The notes below the pieces were generated by a model. The model did no database searches, was not told where the DNA came from, and saw only the letters and a list, made by a program, of their open reading frames with translations. Shown in pieces: positions 1 to 11,230 of a stretch of DNA of 64,000 nt (positions are counted from its first letter, which is position 1; each line of letters begins with the position of its first letter). Source of the DNA: Hippopus hippopus (Eukaryota; Mollusca; Bivalvia; Cardiida; Cardiidae). The DNA lies in NCBI GenBank assembly GCA_946811185.2, contig OX328101.1, positions 20,010,122 through 20,074,121 of the forward strand. Direction: 5' to 3'. A program made the position numbers and the translations under genes.

Positions 1-286
1 TTATTCCAGTTATATCATGGCGGCCAGTGCACCTATCCATGCTTTCCTGGAGTTTATTTTACCAGTACTCCGCATAATTTTCTTTCCAAGCCACTGGCTG
101 CTTTCCCACATAATCATCGTCGAGACAATGATCAGACAATGATCAGCGGTGAGAGAGGAATGAATCCTGTCGCAATGACTATCATCAATCCTCGGAAGGA
201 AATTGGTCGAGCCAGGGATCGAACCCATGACCCCATGTTTTCAAGTCCTGTACGCTACCGACTGAGCTACTGGGGTTCGGCCACAT
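1..286 (-). mobile_element. tRNA-headed SINE, 3' end cut by window edge
   Basis: On the minus strand the copy begins near 286 with a tRNA-like head (B-box GGTTCGATCCCTGG) and runs through a conserved body (GGATTGATGATAGTCATTGC, CCAGTGGCTTGGAAAGAAAA). It has the 5S/tRNA-type internal pol III promoter layout expected of a SINE. An 11-bp duplication (GATCAGACAAT) lies near 129-150. Confidence 0.8.
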
Positions 287-371
287 ATACAGGTCAATGC
301 TTTTGAAATGTTTGGTTGTCTTTAGTGCTGCCACTCGTGACCTAGTCATCTGATAGTAGAACTGGTGCATA

Positions 372-666
372 GAGACTTCTGTTCACCTGGACAGCTGTTT
401 TGCTATTGAAGGTTTATCGAAAAGAATTCTGTCTACCAGCCACCGTTAATTATTGCGATCGTTTTTGACAATAGCGGCTCTGTTTCTCATCGTAAATACC
501 TCGACAAGTCCGTTTCTTTAAGCAGCAAAACCTTTGGAACAATCTGATGTTGCAGCTACACTGTCCACCACTTTATCAAAAATTCAGGCAAAACCTCTTG
601 AAATATTAATATTTTGATTGTTTTCCTAGTTTGGAATGCCTTTGCATTCATCAAGCACTTTGTGGG
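372..666. other. Intergenic, nothing recognised
   Basis: Only short frames and no repeat family found elsewhere in the window. Confidence 0.5.
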
Positions 667-670
667 TTAA

Positions 671-875
671 AACTTTCCTTACCGTTGACGACACCAGAAG
701 CTTTTGTGAACAGTGTAGATCAAGATCAGACTGCACAGAACGTGCAGTCTGATCTATGATGTACACTGTCCACTGCTGTATTTTAGATTAAGGCCAAACT
801 GTCTCTTCATCTTGCAGTGGAACTATATCTGTAGCCAATGAAAAAGTGTAAATTATTTGCTTGGTAGTGAAAGAG
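671..875. mobile_element. Family A element, TTAA both sides
   Basis: Hairpin at 710-771 with the loop CAGAACG. TTAA at 667-670 and 876-879. Its outer parts (CTTTCC.TACCGTTGACGA... and AGTGAAAG) differ from most A copies and match the one at ~13.2 kb, so outer modules vary while the hairpin is shared. Confidence 0.8.
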
Positions 876-1078
876 TTAAAACTCATGTCCAATCTACTGT
901 CACAGTGATAATGAGTCATTAGATCAGGTGAAACATCCTGTCTCAGCCAATCAGATGGCTATTCCTTAATTAAGAGTAAGCACACTATTAAAAATAAGCG
1001 TAAGTGAATGCCATCGAGAATTCGTAGGTGACAAGTCTCTTCACAGAATACTTCAGCTCGGGGAACCGAACAATATTA

Positions 1079-1935
1079 GTTATACGGTCAGATGGCAGGG
1101 GACTTGGAAACTTGTTCACGGCTGTGGAGAATCATGCCGAAGGCGAGGTGGCGATATGATTCGCCAAAGCCTTAAACAACAAGTTTCCAAGTCCCCAGCC
1201 ACCTGACCGTACAACAAATGTATTATACTGCAAATTTGTACCATTCCAACGTGCATTCAGCAAAATTTCCCTGTTTTATGGTCTCTCAAATACGCTGAAA
1301 AATAATTTCCCCTCTGAGTGACCCACAATGAAAACTGACGTCACTGAGAACTGACGTCACCGAAACCTTGGCAAAACGTGTAGTTTGTTGAATGAACTTG
1401 ATGATGTCACTGCGATAGACATTCGACATATTTTTATTTATACATGATTTAAACAACTTCAAGGTACGTAACTATGCATTTAATGATTTGTTGGGAAAGC
1501 TGTACGACCATCAGTTGCTTCAAAAAACCATTAGGAATCCGTTTAACCTTACAATGTATGAGTATCGACACTTCACGATTTGCGTACCTGACAAGGGGAT
1601 GGCTCGTTTTAATCCCGTGTATTTGTTTTAGAATCACAACAAACGATAATATATGTAACTATTTTCATTTATTTAAAAAAAAAATAACAATAATCCATTT
1701 TTTTCCCAATCACCAAGAAAAACTAGTAATAATATAGTGCAGGCTACTCTGTATGTTTGTCTTGTTGGCAGCTCGTATCGATCGACGCCGCCATGTTGGA
1801 AGTGTGTGTAGTCATGTATACAGGGCCCCCAAAAGGGAAACTGCTTTTACGTGGATCTTGCCAGTGTACATGTTTGTATTTCCGGGGCATATTATTCAAT
1901 AAAATTGCGAGAAATTTCTTTGCAGTATGATAAGA
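1079..1935 (+). repeat. Family F unit, single copy
   Basis: Begins with a palindrome (1079-1215; ACGGTCAGATGGCAGGGGAC returns inverted as GTCCCCAGCCACCTGACCGT). Then ~720 bp that reappear in the 50.6-52.9 kb array. It holds two TGACGTCA sites (1336-1343, 1352-1359) and GCCGCCATGTTGG near 1787. The opposed short ORFs near 1.5 kb are not coding. Confidence 0.82.
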
Positions 1936-2439
1936 TTAAAAGTCTGTGTATTAGGAAATGCTCCTATACGTAACACTTTTGTCCCGACTGACTCATCTAC
2001 ATATTTCCTTTACTATAGGTTTTTTATAATATATATATTCTTTTTAAATCTTTGGACCTTTTTCCTAAAAGGCCAATCAGCTGCCAACTGTAAACGATTC
2101 GGGGATCGAACTGCAGACATATTTGATACATGCTGTCTAAGTTTGGATAGCTTGTTATGAGTTTGATAATGTGTTACATTGCAATCTGTCAAAGTTCTAA
2201 TTGCTGGTAGAGAAATGTAATTTTAAACTAGAACAGAAGTTGGCAACTTTCACATATCGACCCCCTAATTGTCTTCATTTGGCCGCTAGTGTTAAGTTAG
2301 TTCGATCCACGATCTGACTGGGAACAGCCCATCAGCCCATTCCATTGAGTGTTGAATAAATGGTACAGAATCCTTTAGTATGTAGATAAAACCTTTATCG
2401 CAATTTAAATCTTAACCAGAGTGTCCAAACTTGTTTAAA

Positions 2440-2605
2440 CTGGAACCACCAGACGATGAATTGGATGCAGCTCTAACGATGGGATTTATCTTTAAAAGGG
2501 TAGAAATGTCTGGGGAAAAGAAGAAAATGCTAGTTATCAGCAGTGTTTCCTACACTATTTCAAAAAGGCTTAGAATTTCCTCATGGTAGATTAATCGTCG
2601 GTCGG
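2440..2605. repeat. Family B element, diverged
   Basis: Hairpin 2497-2572 (GGGGAAAAGAAGAAAATGCT, AGTGTTTCCTACACTATTTC) directly left of a better copy. Confidence 0.5.
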
Positions 2606-2610
2606 CGTAA

Positions 2611-2835
2611 ACACTTTGCCACACAATCCCGATTATTAACGACCCTGGGCAAGAGAACTTTTGAAAACATTGTGGGAAAAGGAGAAAATGCTGGTAACCA
2701 GCATTTTCCCCTTTTTCCCACAATGTTTTCTATCCTACCAAAGACAAATCTCACCATTTGAGAAATATTATGTTTGTCGTCTGCCTATGCTTTCAAGTTG
2801 GACCAGTGTAAGATTTTGTCGTCCGGTACAGAACT
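2611..2835. mobile_element. Family B element
   Basis: Left ACACTTTGCCACACAATCCC, hairpin 2663-2730, right module CAAATCTCACCATTTGAG and GTCGTCCGGTACAG. Confidence 0.75.
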
Positions 2836-2849
2836 GATGAAAGGTTGAT

Positions 2850-3660
2850 AGCGATTCTAGCAAAAATATCTATTAGGACATAGGGCTGTAGAGATCCATG
2901 ATCTGGCGGCACGTTGTATGCATTCTCTTCTTGACCTACACTGTTTACTTACATAGAGTATTCTATAGGCAGCTGTAATCCCGAGAGAGAGAAAAAAGTT
3001 TTGGCAGCCATGGCAGTTCTATCGGTTCTCCATCCTCAACATCAACGCGGTATATATACCTCACTGTCTCTACCAATAACGTGGTTTATTGGCGGGATAG
3101 AGCTAGACGCTCAACCAAACTTTATAATTTTATAAACTGCGGTAGTTTTTGTTTGGTGTCTAGTAGACTTCGAGGGATTTTTGTTCTTCACAGTTCTCAT
3201 TTTTATGGTGCTTATTTTACTCTGTAAATTCTTTATGATATGAAATGTTTGAAATTTATTTCTTTGGACCAAAACTGGATTTTTACTTAAACGAATATAA
3301 TTTCTAAATGGTAAGTAGTATATTATTCAATTTACTGTCATTCATTTTATCTTTAATAATTCACCAAACTTATGATAATTTTCACAGTTTTTAAAGGTAA
3401 AACAGGAAATTATGACTTGTTTGACGGATTTTCAGTCCAAAGTAGCCTGTTGGTATTGTCCATCTAGTGTATTATTTAAAACCTAGATAATTTTTTGTAA
3501 TTACATGTAACTTGCACTCATCAGTCCCAAGGAGGAGTAAGCATGCGCCTTACTTGTTATGGAACATTTCTATTTATAATCATTACCTATTAATCAAACT
3601 TATTTAATTACCCTCTGAAATACTTTAATCCTTAATAAAATGGTCCTAAAAAAACACTAT
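2850..3660. other. Intergenic, nothing recognised
   Basis: AT-rich sequence without a frame above 60 codons or a visible repeat structure. Confidence 0.5.
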
Positions 3661-3664
3661 TGTT

Positions 3665-3850
3665 GAAATGGTCAATGGACATCGAGAAATTATTGGTAAA
3701 ATGCTGGTAGCCTTCTTTTCCATTACTGTTTTTTTTACCCTTAAGGAGACAAAGTTTACCATTTGAGCCACGCTATCTGTTCTCTTGCAAATCCTATACA
3801 GTGTGGTCGAGATTGAGATACTGTCTTCTGGTAAGAGCTGAACGCGATTT
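3665..3850. repeat. Family B element, strongly eroded
   Basis: AAAATGCTGGTAGCC, TTACCCTTAAGGAGACAAAG and TGAGCCACGCTATCTG recall the right half of family B. Confidence 0.4.
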
Positions 3851-3974
3851 TATTTTTGACTTCGGTATTGTCTAGGATTTCTTTTTAGCGGTGTTCTGGA
3901 AAAAGGGAGTTCAATGGATTTCCATGGTGCATTATACGAGGCAAGTCATCACACAAGTTTGGATCCATAAACTT

Positions 3975-4200
3975 ATTTGTCATACAAGTAATTGAATCTT
4001 GAGGTAAACTGGTATTTGGATATGCAGAAATTTTACCAAAAACAACAACAGCAACAACAACAAAAGCAAAACAACAACAACAAAAAATCGACCCAGGTCA
4101 GCCTGCGCAGGCTGGCTTTGGTTGCGTGCGGTTTTTTTTTTTTTTTCAGACGCATTAAACTCCTTTTTCACAGAGTATGGCTCATTTATAAGTCGACAAC
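3975..4200 (-). repeat. Family C fragment with a CAA microsatellite
   Basis: AATCTTGAGGTAAACTGGTA, GACCCAGGTCAGCCTGCGCA and TTTTTCACAGAGTATGGCTC follow the order of the family C right half. A (CAA)n run (4040-4085) sits inside. The two opposed short ORFs here are low-complexity. Confidence 0.65.
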
Positions 4201-4431
4201 AAAACAATTCAAATGAAATAGAACATCAGTGAAACGTATTTCCTTGAAAAAAGACAACAGCCACAAGATGAAAAGAAATGTCTCTCGGGGAAAGTCAAAA
4301 TACCAGCTCGTTTACAAAACCAAATCAGGAAAACTATTCTCAAATCTCGTCATTAGTGGTGATTTACCTGTGGGAATTTGTCCTTTCTACATAAAGAGAA
4401 AATGACAGGAATACAGAAATTGTTGACAAGC

Positions 4432-4432
<1 letters not shown>

Positions 4433-4462
<30 letters not shown>

Positions 4463-4500
4463 GAGACGGGCGGACGGATGGACGGACGGACGGACGGACA
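4433..4500 (+). repeat. GA then GGAC microsatellite
   Basis: (GA)n followed by GACGGACGGACGG-type repeats. Confidence 0.95.
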
Positions 4501-4540
4501 GTGAAAGAATCTGAATCTTGAGTTTGACAATTCTAAAGAC

Positions 4541-5184
4541 GCTCTCTCACTATTGCGTATCGGCTTGCGTATGTACGGCGTATCGCGATAAGAAAGGAAC
4601 GCCGCGACAACGCCGCAGTAACGTCAACTTACGTAGCTAATACTCTTTGGTACGTAGCACGATCTCCTTGTACGCGGAGGTGCGACGTTTTTTTAAGTCC
4701 GCACTTAAAAATACGTTGCACAAACGTAGCAGCTCCGATACGCCATGCTTACGTCACACATACGCCGTTAATGCGTAAACAACGCAGCAGTGACGCCACG
4801 GGAACGTAGCTCGAACACTTATTACGTCACGCGATCGTATTGGTTAAGATGAAAGGTTTGACTTATTTTGAACGAATGACAGCAACGAAGTGAGCAGAGC
4901 CGTTTTCCGTCGGTGACCGCCGTATTTACACAATGTCAAGGTTGCACATAAGAAAGGAACGTCGTGCTAACAAAGCGGTTACGTCACGCTTACGCCTCAG
5001 TACGCCGTACTTTACGTCCCTTGAAATCCATACGAACACAGACACGCCGCAGAAACGCCACAGAAACGTCGAACATACGCCGTGTCTTTAATTTTGAACA
5101 AAATACGCCTCAGTTCTTGGCGATTGACCTGCGTAAAGAAATTTTGTTGCATACGCCGCTGATACGCAATAGTGAGAGAGTAGC
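4541..5184. mobile_element. CpG-rich inverted-repeat element
   Basis: Ends CTCTCTCACTATTGCGTATC and GATACGCAATAGTGAGAGAG. The ~640-bp interior is full of TACGCCG, ACGCCGC and ACGTC motifs on both strands and is markedly richer in CpG than its surroundings. ORFs of 67-74 codons on both strands follow from this bias. Confidence 0.7.
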
Positions 5185-5639
5185 ATAAACATAAAGGAAG
5201 AATAAGCTTCATCACTGCTTTTATTCAAACATTCTTGTACTCATCAAGAAAGCAAACACACAACCAAGCTAGGCTCAGACAAGCAAACAAAAGCTGTATG
5301 TTTTCACAGGGAAAACTGTCTTGATGGCAACCCCTTCTAAGCAAGCAGTGTGTACGAAGCAGACATACATTGAATTCCAAAAGAAGGCAAGAATGTTGAA
5401 ATGTACCTATACTTAGTAGAGAGTTGTGTCTCACAATGACACATTTTCAGTGTTACCGAGGCGCTTAGGGCCCAGTTTCACGAAAAAAAATCTTATATTC
5501 CGTTGACAGACTCATTTTCTGGCTTAAGTTGAGTCGATCATGCAAGACGCATTTTACTAACATTGACGGACTTAAGTAACGTTTTCAAATCTTGAGTTGG
5601 CACAATGTTTCAGACCCTAGTCAGAAAAATAAACAGGAG

Positions 5640-6500
5640 CAGGTTTCACAAAAAAAACGTAGGTCCATGTTTTTAAAGCCGCTAATGAACCCATTTTCTG
5701 ACTTGAGTTATTTATTTGAGATACATTTCACTTGCATTTACAGACTTTGCTAATGTTCTTGAATCTTGATTTGACACAGCATTTCAGACTCAGCTCAGCA
5801 AAATAATGGACTTAAGGATTACGATTTACGACCCCTAACTAATCGGTAAATATCGTGTAACATTGACGTTTTCCTAAAGGCTATTCGGCCAATCTCGGCA
5901 GCTTCCGTCTTTTGATACGAGAATTGGGGGCAGTATGCTCACTAACTAAACGGTAAATATCGTGTAACATCGACGTTTTCGTAAAGGCTATTCAACCAAT
6001 CTCGGCAGCTTCCGTCTTTTGATACGAGAATTAGGGGCAGTAGACTCACTAACTAAACGGTAAATATCGTGTAACATCGACGTTTTCATAAAGGCTATTC
6101 AACCAACCTCGGCAGCTTCCGTCTTATGATATGAGAATTGGGGGGCAGTAGACTCACTAACTAAACGGTAAATATCGTGTAACATCGACGTTTTCGTAAA
6201 GGCTATTCAACCAACCTCGGTAGCTTCCGTCTTTTGATATGAGAATTGGGGGGCAGTCGACTCACTAACTAAACGGTAAATATCGTGTAACATCGACGTT
6301 TTCGTAAAGGCTATTCAACCAATCCCGGCAGCTTCCGTCTTTTGATACGGGAGTTAGGGACCGTAGATCCTTAATCTGTTAACTGAGTTGAGTCTGTTTA
6401 TTTTGCTGAGTCTAAAACGCTGAAGCGGATTAGAGAACGTTACTCAAGTTTGTTAATACTAATGAAATGCATCTCAAATAATCAACTCAACTAATGATTT
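5640..6500. repeat. Palindromic element around the family E array
   Basis: The sequence left of the E array (CATTTCAGACTCAGCTCAGC, TTATTTGAGATACATTTCA) returns inverted to its right (GCTGAGTCTAAAACGCTGAA, GAAATGCATCTCAAATAATC). The E array lies at the turn. Confidence 0.75.
5816..6370 (+). mobile_element. Family E array, five ~107-bp units, TTAA flanks
   Basis: TTAA at 5812-5815 and 6371-6374. Five units, with CGGTAAATATCGTG starting at 5845, 5951, 6058, 6166 and 6274 (spacing 106-108). Each has CATCGACGTTTTCGTAAAGG and CTCGGCAGCTTCCGTCTT. Confidence 0.88.
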
Positions 6501-6575
6501 TTTTTTTGACGAATAAGCTTTCTTACTACTTTGTTGCTAAGCACTTCCTGTGAACAAGAAAAATGTTATACAAAA

Positions 6576-6828
6576 TTATAATTGGCTTGCAACACGCGAA
6601 AAGGGGCATTCGGACATTTGCGTAAAAGTGCAGTCCGCGCAGGCTAATCCGAGACGGCACTTTACGACGACATTACATTTTGTTCTTCAGTAGACTTGCG
6701 CAAAAGAGAAAATTACATAAAACGGAAAGTGTCGATTCGGATTAGCCTGCGCGGACTGCGCAGGCTGATCCGAGACGACACTTTACGCAAATGTCCGAAT
6801 GCCCGTTTTCGTGTGTTGCAGGCCAATT
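6576..6828. mobile_element. Family D inverted-repeat element
   Basis: AATTGGCTTGCAACACGCGA at the left and its near-complement at the right; inverted ends extend ~45 bp through GGGCATTCGGACATTTGCGT. Internal hairpin GCCTGCGCGGACTGCGCAGGC at 6746-6766. Confidence 0.75.
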
Positions 6829-7336
6829 TCGGGTAAGTTGAAACCGGACAGTTTAGAACCATTCAACGAACAATAATTGTTTTGTAATTTAATGATTTTT
6901 TTTTTCAAATCATTTTTGCCAAATAAGGACATTGTGCGTGATGTTGTTTTATTGGCGAGTCCCCAATTGAAAATGAAAAAGAAAAGCTTTTTAGGCATTA
7001 GTGCGCAGGTTAATTAATACTTAAACCTGAAAACGAAGTCAGAAATTAAACTTTAAAAAATCTAGACCTTTCTGACCGCAAAACGAGCTTTTCTCCCTTT
7101 CGTTCTAAACAAGAATTGTCTGTTTATCTGTATCGCAGTACAATCCAATAGAATATCCATTTTATTTTTGTAATCTAATGATGTCTCATATTAGTGTACG
7201 GTCGGTCTCAGAAGATAATACGGCCCATTAAATCGTAGGAAAAACTACCATTTTTCACCACTTGAAGGTGATTTGATATTCGCTAACGCTCTAATAGGAT
7301 TTGTCAACTATATCCGGATACATCGCAATTAATTAA

Positions 7337-7500
7337 ACCCTTTGCCCGTCATATAGGCATGCGCATGCGCAAAAGCTATGTAGTAACACTAAAAGCGCCT
7401 TTCACGAAAATAGTTGCCTTTGCGGCCAGTGTAGATCAAGATCAGGCTGCACAAAACGTGAAGCCTGATCTTAGATCTACTCTGTACGCTTTGCTGAAAC
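7337..7500. mobile_element. Family A element, variant left arm
   Basis: Left end ACCCTTTGCCCGTCATATAG follows a TTAA at 7333-7336. The hairpin is 7422-7488 with AGGCTGCAC on one arm and AAGCCTGAT on the other. The right boundary is not clear. Confidence 0.65.
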
Positions 7501-7681
7501 ACCGTAGAAAAAAACAACCATGACATTGTAATTATTTTAATTCAAGTTCTAGGATGAAGATGTCTGATAGGTTTATTCGGCGCTCTGAGCGTTAAAGATG
7601 TGGCTGGTGAAGATTTTGCATGAATCGACCGACAAAGTTCCTACTTGTTTACGCGTTATCTCTTTGAGTTGCAAATTCATA

Positions 7682-7887
7682 AACCTTATCTTGTAACATA
7701 AGTTATATAAAAATTATAAAGCCTGTAGTAAAAACCCGAATGATGCTATTTCAAATTTATTTTCGAAGAAAAACAATCTCCTTATCGAACATTGTAGATC
7801 CAAGATCAGACTGCACGCTCTGTGCAGTCTGATCTTGATTTACACTGTTCGCAACAGGTCTGTAAGACGCACTTAGCAGCCAAAGGG
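7682..7887. mobile_element. Family A element
   Basis: Hairpin at 7788-7851, outer parts ACCTTATCTTG... and GCAGCCAAAGGG, TTAA at 7888-7891. It lies ~200 bp from another A copy with a different outer module. Confidence 0.8.
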
Positions 7888-8052
7888 TTAATCTAGTTAT
7901 ATTTTTCTCTGTTAGTTGCACCACCATCTTGTCATTGTTTAAAATATCCTGCCTGCAGACGAGTTTTTGCCTTTTTTAGCAGATATCTTTTCAAAACACG
8001 GTGGCAGATTGACACGTTCCTTTTACTTGTATTCGTTTACTTTTTAGCTTAA

Positions 8053-8421
8053 GGTCTACGACCCCTAATGGAAAACAGCTATTTCCACTATAATATTATT
8101 GAACAAAATTCGCTATGATTAAAAATGAGTATTACTGTACTACTTTAATCGAGCCACTTTTTCCGTTTTTTTTTTTTCCTTCTTAGAATTATCATTTATA
8201 AATCTAAAATCACTATATTGTCATTACAAAGGGAGATAATAATTACCTCCCTTTTCTGGAAACTAACAAAAGTATCAACGAATAATTTCAAGATAGACAT
8301 CAAAAGAATTTTCTGGTCGGTTAAATTTGTGCAAAAGTATTATATCAGTATAAATCCTTATTTATCAACTAACAAGAAATGTTATTCCATGTTGCATTAG
8401 AAGCGTTAGGGGTCGTAGACC
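8053..8421. mobile_element. Family E-ended element with unrelated interior
   Basis: Ends GGTCTACGACCCCTAA and its exact complement, TTAA at 8049-8052 and 8422-8425. The 369-bp interior has none of the usual E unit; a short plus-strand frame inside (8218-8400) has no recognisable homology. Confidence 0.82.
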
Positions 8422-8429
8422 TTAATTCG

Positions 8430-8980
8430 TGACGACTCTCTGGATTTTATAAGGACATCTTGAAAGACATCCTATGATAATCAGGGGTTAAATATAAAAG
8501 CCGTACATTTGCCATGGAGAATCTCTTGCAATCCAATTATCTCCCTTTACAGACGAGGACCGCAGATATCTACTTTTTTGCAAATATTTTTGGTTTTCAT
8601 TCACGGTACAATAGAGGTCAAAGAAAATAAAACAAGAAATATCTTGAAAAACAGATAGACGGCGTAAATGTGCCAGCAAGTAGGCAGGGGCCCTTGAAAT
8701 AAACATGTCTACATTTTTGACCAATCACAAATTTCTATTTATTTATTTGCTATCAGTACCAAAAAGTAGGTCAAAAGCCAGCACAATCAGCTACGCCGAC
8801 AAAAAAACCATACAGTAACAGCTTCATAGTCCCTTTGTACTGTTCGTGAAATATAAACAAGTGAAACAGCAGTATGCATGTATTCCATATTAAAATTCTT
8901 TTTGCTGTTCGTTCGCCCTTGAAAATTCGCCACCTTTAACCAAAAATTCCCATTATTTGTAACCCTTAGGGCACCTTTTG
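8430..8980. other. Intergenic, no supported gene
   Basis: Two minus-strand frames (78 and 69 codons) have no recognisable motif or supporting context. Confidence 0.5.
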
Positions 8981-8984
8981 GAAC

Positions 8985-9245
8985 GACAGCCCTCATAGGT
9001 CAAGTGGTAGAGCGTACGACTTGTAAGCTTCAAGTCTTAGGTCACCCGAGGGTGTGGGTTCGAGCCTCACGGCTGGTCATCTAAAATTACTATTAGCTTT
9101 TCGGATCAGACGTTAAACCGAGGTCCCTTGTTGCTGTGCTATACACCGAGCACGTTAAAGAACCAGGCGTAACAGTAACAAAAACTAATAGCCCACAATG
9201 GACGTCGCCCATATGGGCAACCGGTTGCGACGATAAATAAACGCA
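8985..9245 (+). mobile_element. Second SINE type with tRNA-like head
   Basis: The head CTCATAGGTCAAGTGGTAGA and the B-box-like GGGTTCGAGCCTC fit a pol III promoter. The body (GTTAAAGAACC, CCCATATGGGCAACCGG) ends in GATAAATAAACGC. It shares no body sequence with the other SINEs here. No target duplication is visible. Confidence 0.65.
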
Positions 9246-9392
9246 AATTTAATCAACAAACCTGTTGGAAGAATTTAGGAAACTTAGTGGAAAAAGAATG
9301 AAATGCAGAGGGAGTCGTTCAAAAATAAAACCCTGTAGATTAGCCTCATTTTATTTGTCGCCTGAAAAAATCGACAAAATGAATGAATTTAA

Positions 9393-9576
9393 ACCTCAAG
9401 CTGCTAAGCGCGACGAAATGACCTTTTGCGGATAGTGTAGATCAAGATCAGACTGCAGTCTCATCTTGGATCTACGCTGTCCGATAGGAAGATATTTTTT
9501 CTACAAAAAAGAAGTTTGAAATAGCAACATTCGAGTTTCTATAGGGTTGAAAGTTTCATTTAACTTATATAGCAGG
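9393..9576. mobile_element. Family A element, larger part, interrupted
   Basis: Left end ACCTCAAGCTGCTAAGCGCG after TTAA (9389-9392); hairpin 9430-9482 with a shortened loop. The right outer part stops at ATAGCAGG near 9576, where an inverted-repeat element begins. The missing terminus ATAAGGGTTAG resumes at ~10332. Confidence 0.7.
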
Positions 9577-10333
9577 TTTATGCTAAGTTTACATAAGCCA
9601 CGATGCCCACGATTTGAGAGAAGCGTGGTGAGCGTGTGGGTTCGTAGGATCGAATTGTGTTGATCTTGAGGGAACCTGGTGCTATCGGGATGATCGTAAG
9701 GATCTTCACAGAATTTTTGACGATGAAAAATTTTGCCACGATTACGCCGATTTAATATTAATCTACGAACTTCAGCGGTTTGTTACGAAAACTAAAATGA
9801 TTCTGGTTAACATATGCCACGATTTTCATTACACTCTATTTAGTTTTCTCTAGTTCTCTAACGATTACTACGATATGCTACGACTTATGTCAACGATTTG
9901 ATGAGATTGTCACTTTTTGCGCACGATTTGGGTTTAATTTGATGGCATGGGTCATCCATCCTCTTATCGTGTTTCAAAGTACACCAAGATAAACTACGAT
10001 GGACAATCAAGATTTGATGCGCCACGTTAAGGTCTGTTAAGTTGTGCTACCTTCTACTGCGATTTCCACGTTCCATTATGCTCTCCCAAGACGGTCAAAA
10101 ACTTTGTCACGATCCTTACGATCATCGCGATTGCGCCACGTTCCCTCAAGATCAAGGCGATTTGGTCCGACGACACCACATACTCACCATGCTTCTCTCA
10201 AATCGTGGACATCGTAGCTGATGTAAAAACGCTGCACATGTGTTTCTCTACTTCAAAAACGCAATGAATCGTGGAGTTCCGCGATGTTTTGAAATCGTGG
10301 GCATCGAAGACATCGTGGTTTATGTAAATGCAG
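9577..10333. mobile_element. Inverted-repeat element inserted in a family A copy
   Basis: Outer ends TTTACATAAGCCACGATG on the left and its near-complement near 10300-10325 on the right. A longer inner pair (CCACGATTTGAGAGAAGC.TGGTGAG against 10180-10212) shows that much of the ~750 bp is an imperfect palindrome with many CGAT and CACGAT motifs. No ORF. The superfamily is unknown to me. Confidence 0.65.
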
Positions 10334-10571
10334 CATAAGGGTTAGAGTTGTGTGGTCTGTTAGGGAGTAAGGAGAAGGACAGTTCATCGTTCATAACATA
10401 CATTGACAAACAACGTTGTCATGGACATTGCTTATTTCTTATATTCCATTCCGTACCAGTCGTCCTTTTCTGCCTTGTGACCCTTTGACCGAACCGCTGT
10501 TAATCTCGTAAGGAAAGTGGTATCAAATGTTGGGCTGAGTCCAACTCAATCATGACAGACTCTTGGCCCGA

Positions 10572-10745
10572 TTAGTAAATGAGACATGCCCTGTGAAAAG
10601 GAGGCTTAATGCAATTGCCATGCAGAAAAATTACCAAAAACTAAAAACTTCAACCAAGGTCGGCACCCACAGATCGCGCAAATTGCATCGGTCTATACTT
10701 TTGCAGATGCATTTAATCACCTTTTCACCTACATAACTCAAATAA
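10572..10745. repeat. Family C short derivative
   Basis: Ends TGAGACATGCCCTGTGAAAA and CACCTTTTCACCTACATAAC; the ~90-bp body between them retains only AGATGCATTTAAT and a decayed hairpin. Confidence 0.6.
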
Positions 10746-10960
10746 TTTTCTCTTCAGTTGGTGCACAACAAGTTAAAGCTACTACTACTAGCAGCCATTA
10801 AAAACGGCTATTTTGATCTTCCAAAATATTTTAGTCTGTACAATCTGATCTCGATATAGACTGTCTGCAAATACATCTTATATTGCCCTTGGTATGCTAA
10901 GACGTCATATTTGTCCGGATTAATTTGTTTGTTTGTCAGGTGTGAAATGTTTTTTTTTTA

Positions 10961-11230
10961 AATATGAGACATGTTCTGATTAAAAGGGGCTTCTGTGCAT
11001 TTGCAGAAAGTATCCACCCACGTCAGCCTGCACAGACTGCTCGGGTTGGCCTGGGTCTATACGTTTTTCCGTTGGTAAGTTTTCTGTCAAAAGACCAGTC
11101 TACCTCATGATTCAGTCACTGTTAGACAAAATGGATTTTTTTGGATCCATAACTATGTGGTGACTTGCTTGGCACGATGCATCACTGAGATGCATCGAAC
11201 CTCCTTTTGCCAGAGAATGACTTATAATTA
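10961..11230. mobile_element. Family C element
   Basis: TATGAGACATGTTCTGATTA on the left, hairpin GTCAGCCTGCACAGACTGC (decayed), TGATTCAGTCACTGTTAGAC, TTTTGGATCCATAACTATGT, then CTTTTGCCAGAGAATGAC. Confidence 0.7.

Noticed and set aside
2663..2730. Rho-independent terminators or microRNA precursors for family A and B hairpins
   Set aside because: Terminators of that kind do not apply to a eukaryote. A microRNA origin is conceivable for a copy, but the high copy number and TTAA ends fit miniature transposons better and no small-RNA evidence is available.
5816..6370. CRISPR-like array (regular ~107-bp units)
   Set aside because: The whole unit is repeated without unique spacers, the ends are transposon-like with TTAA, and the genome is eukaryotic.
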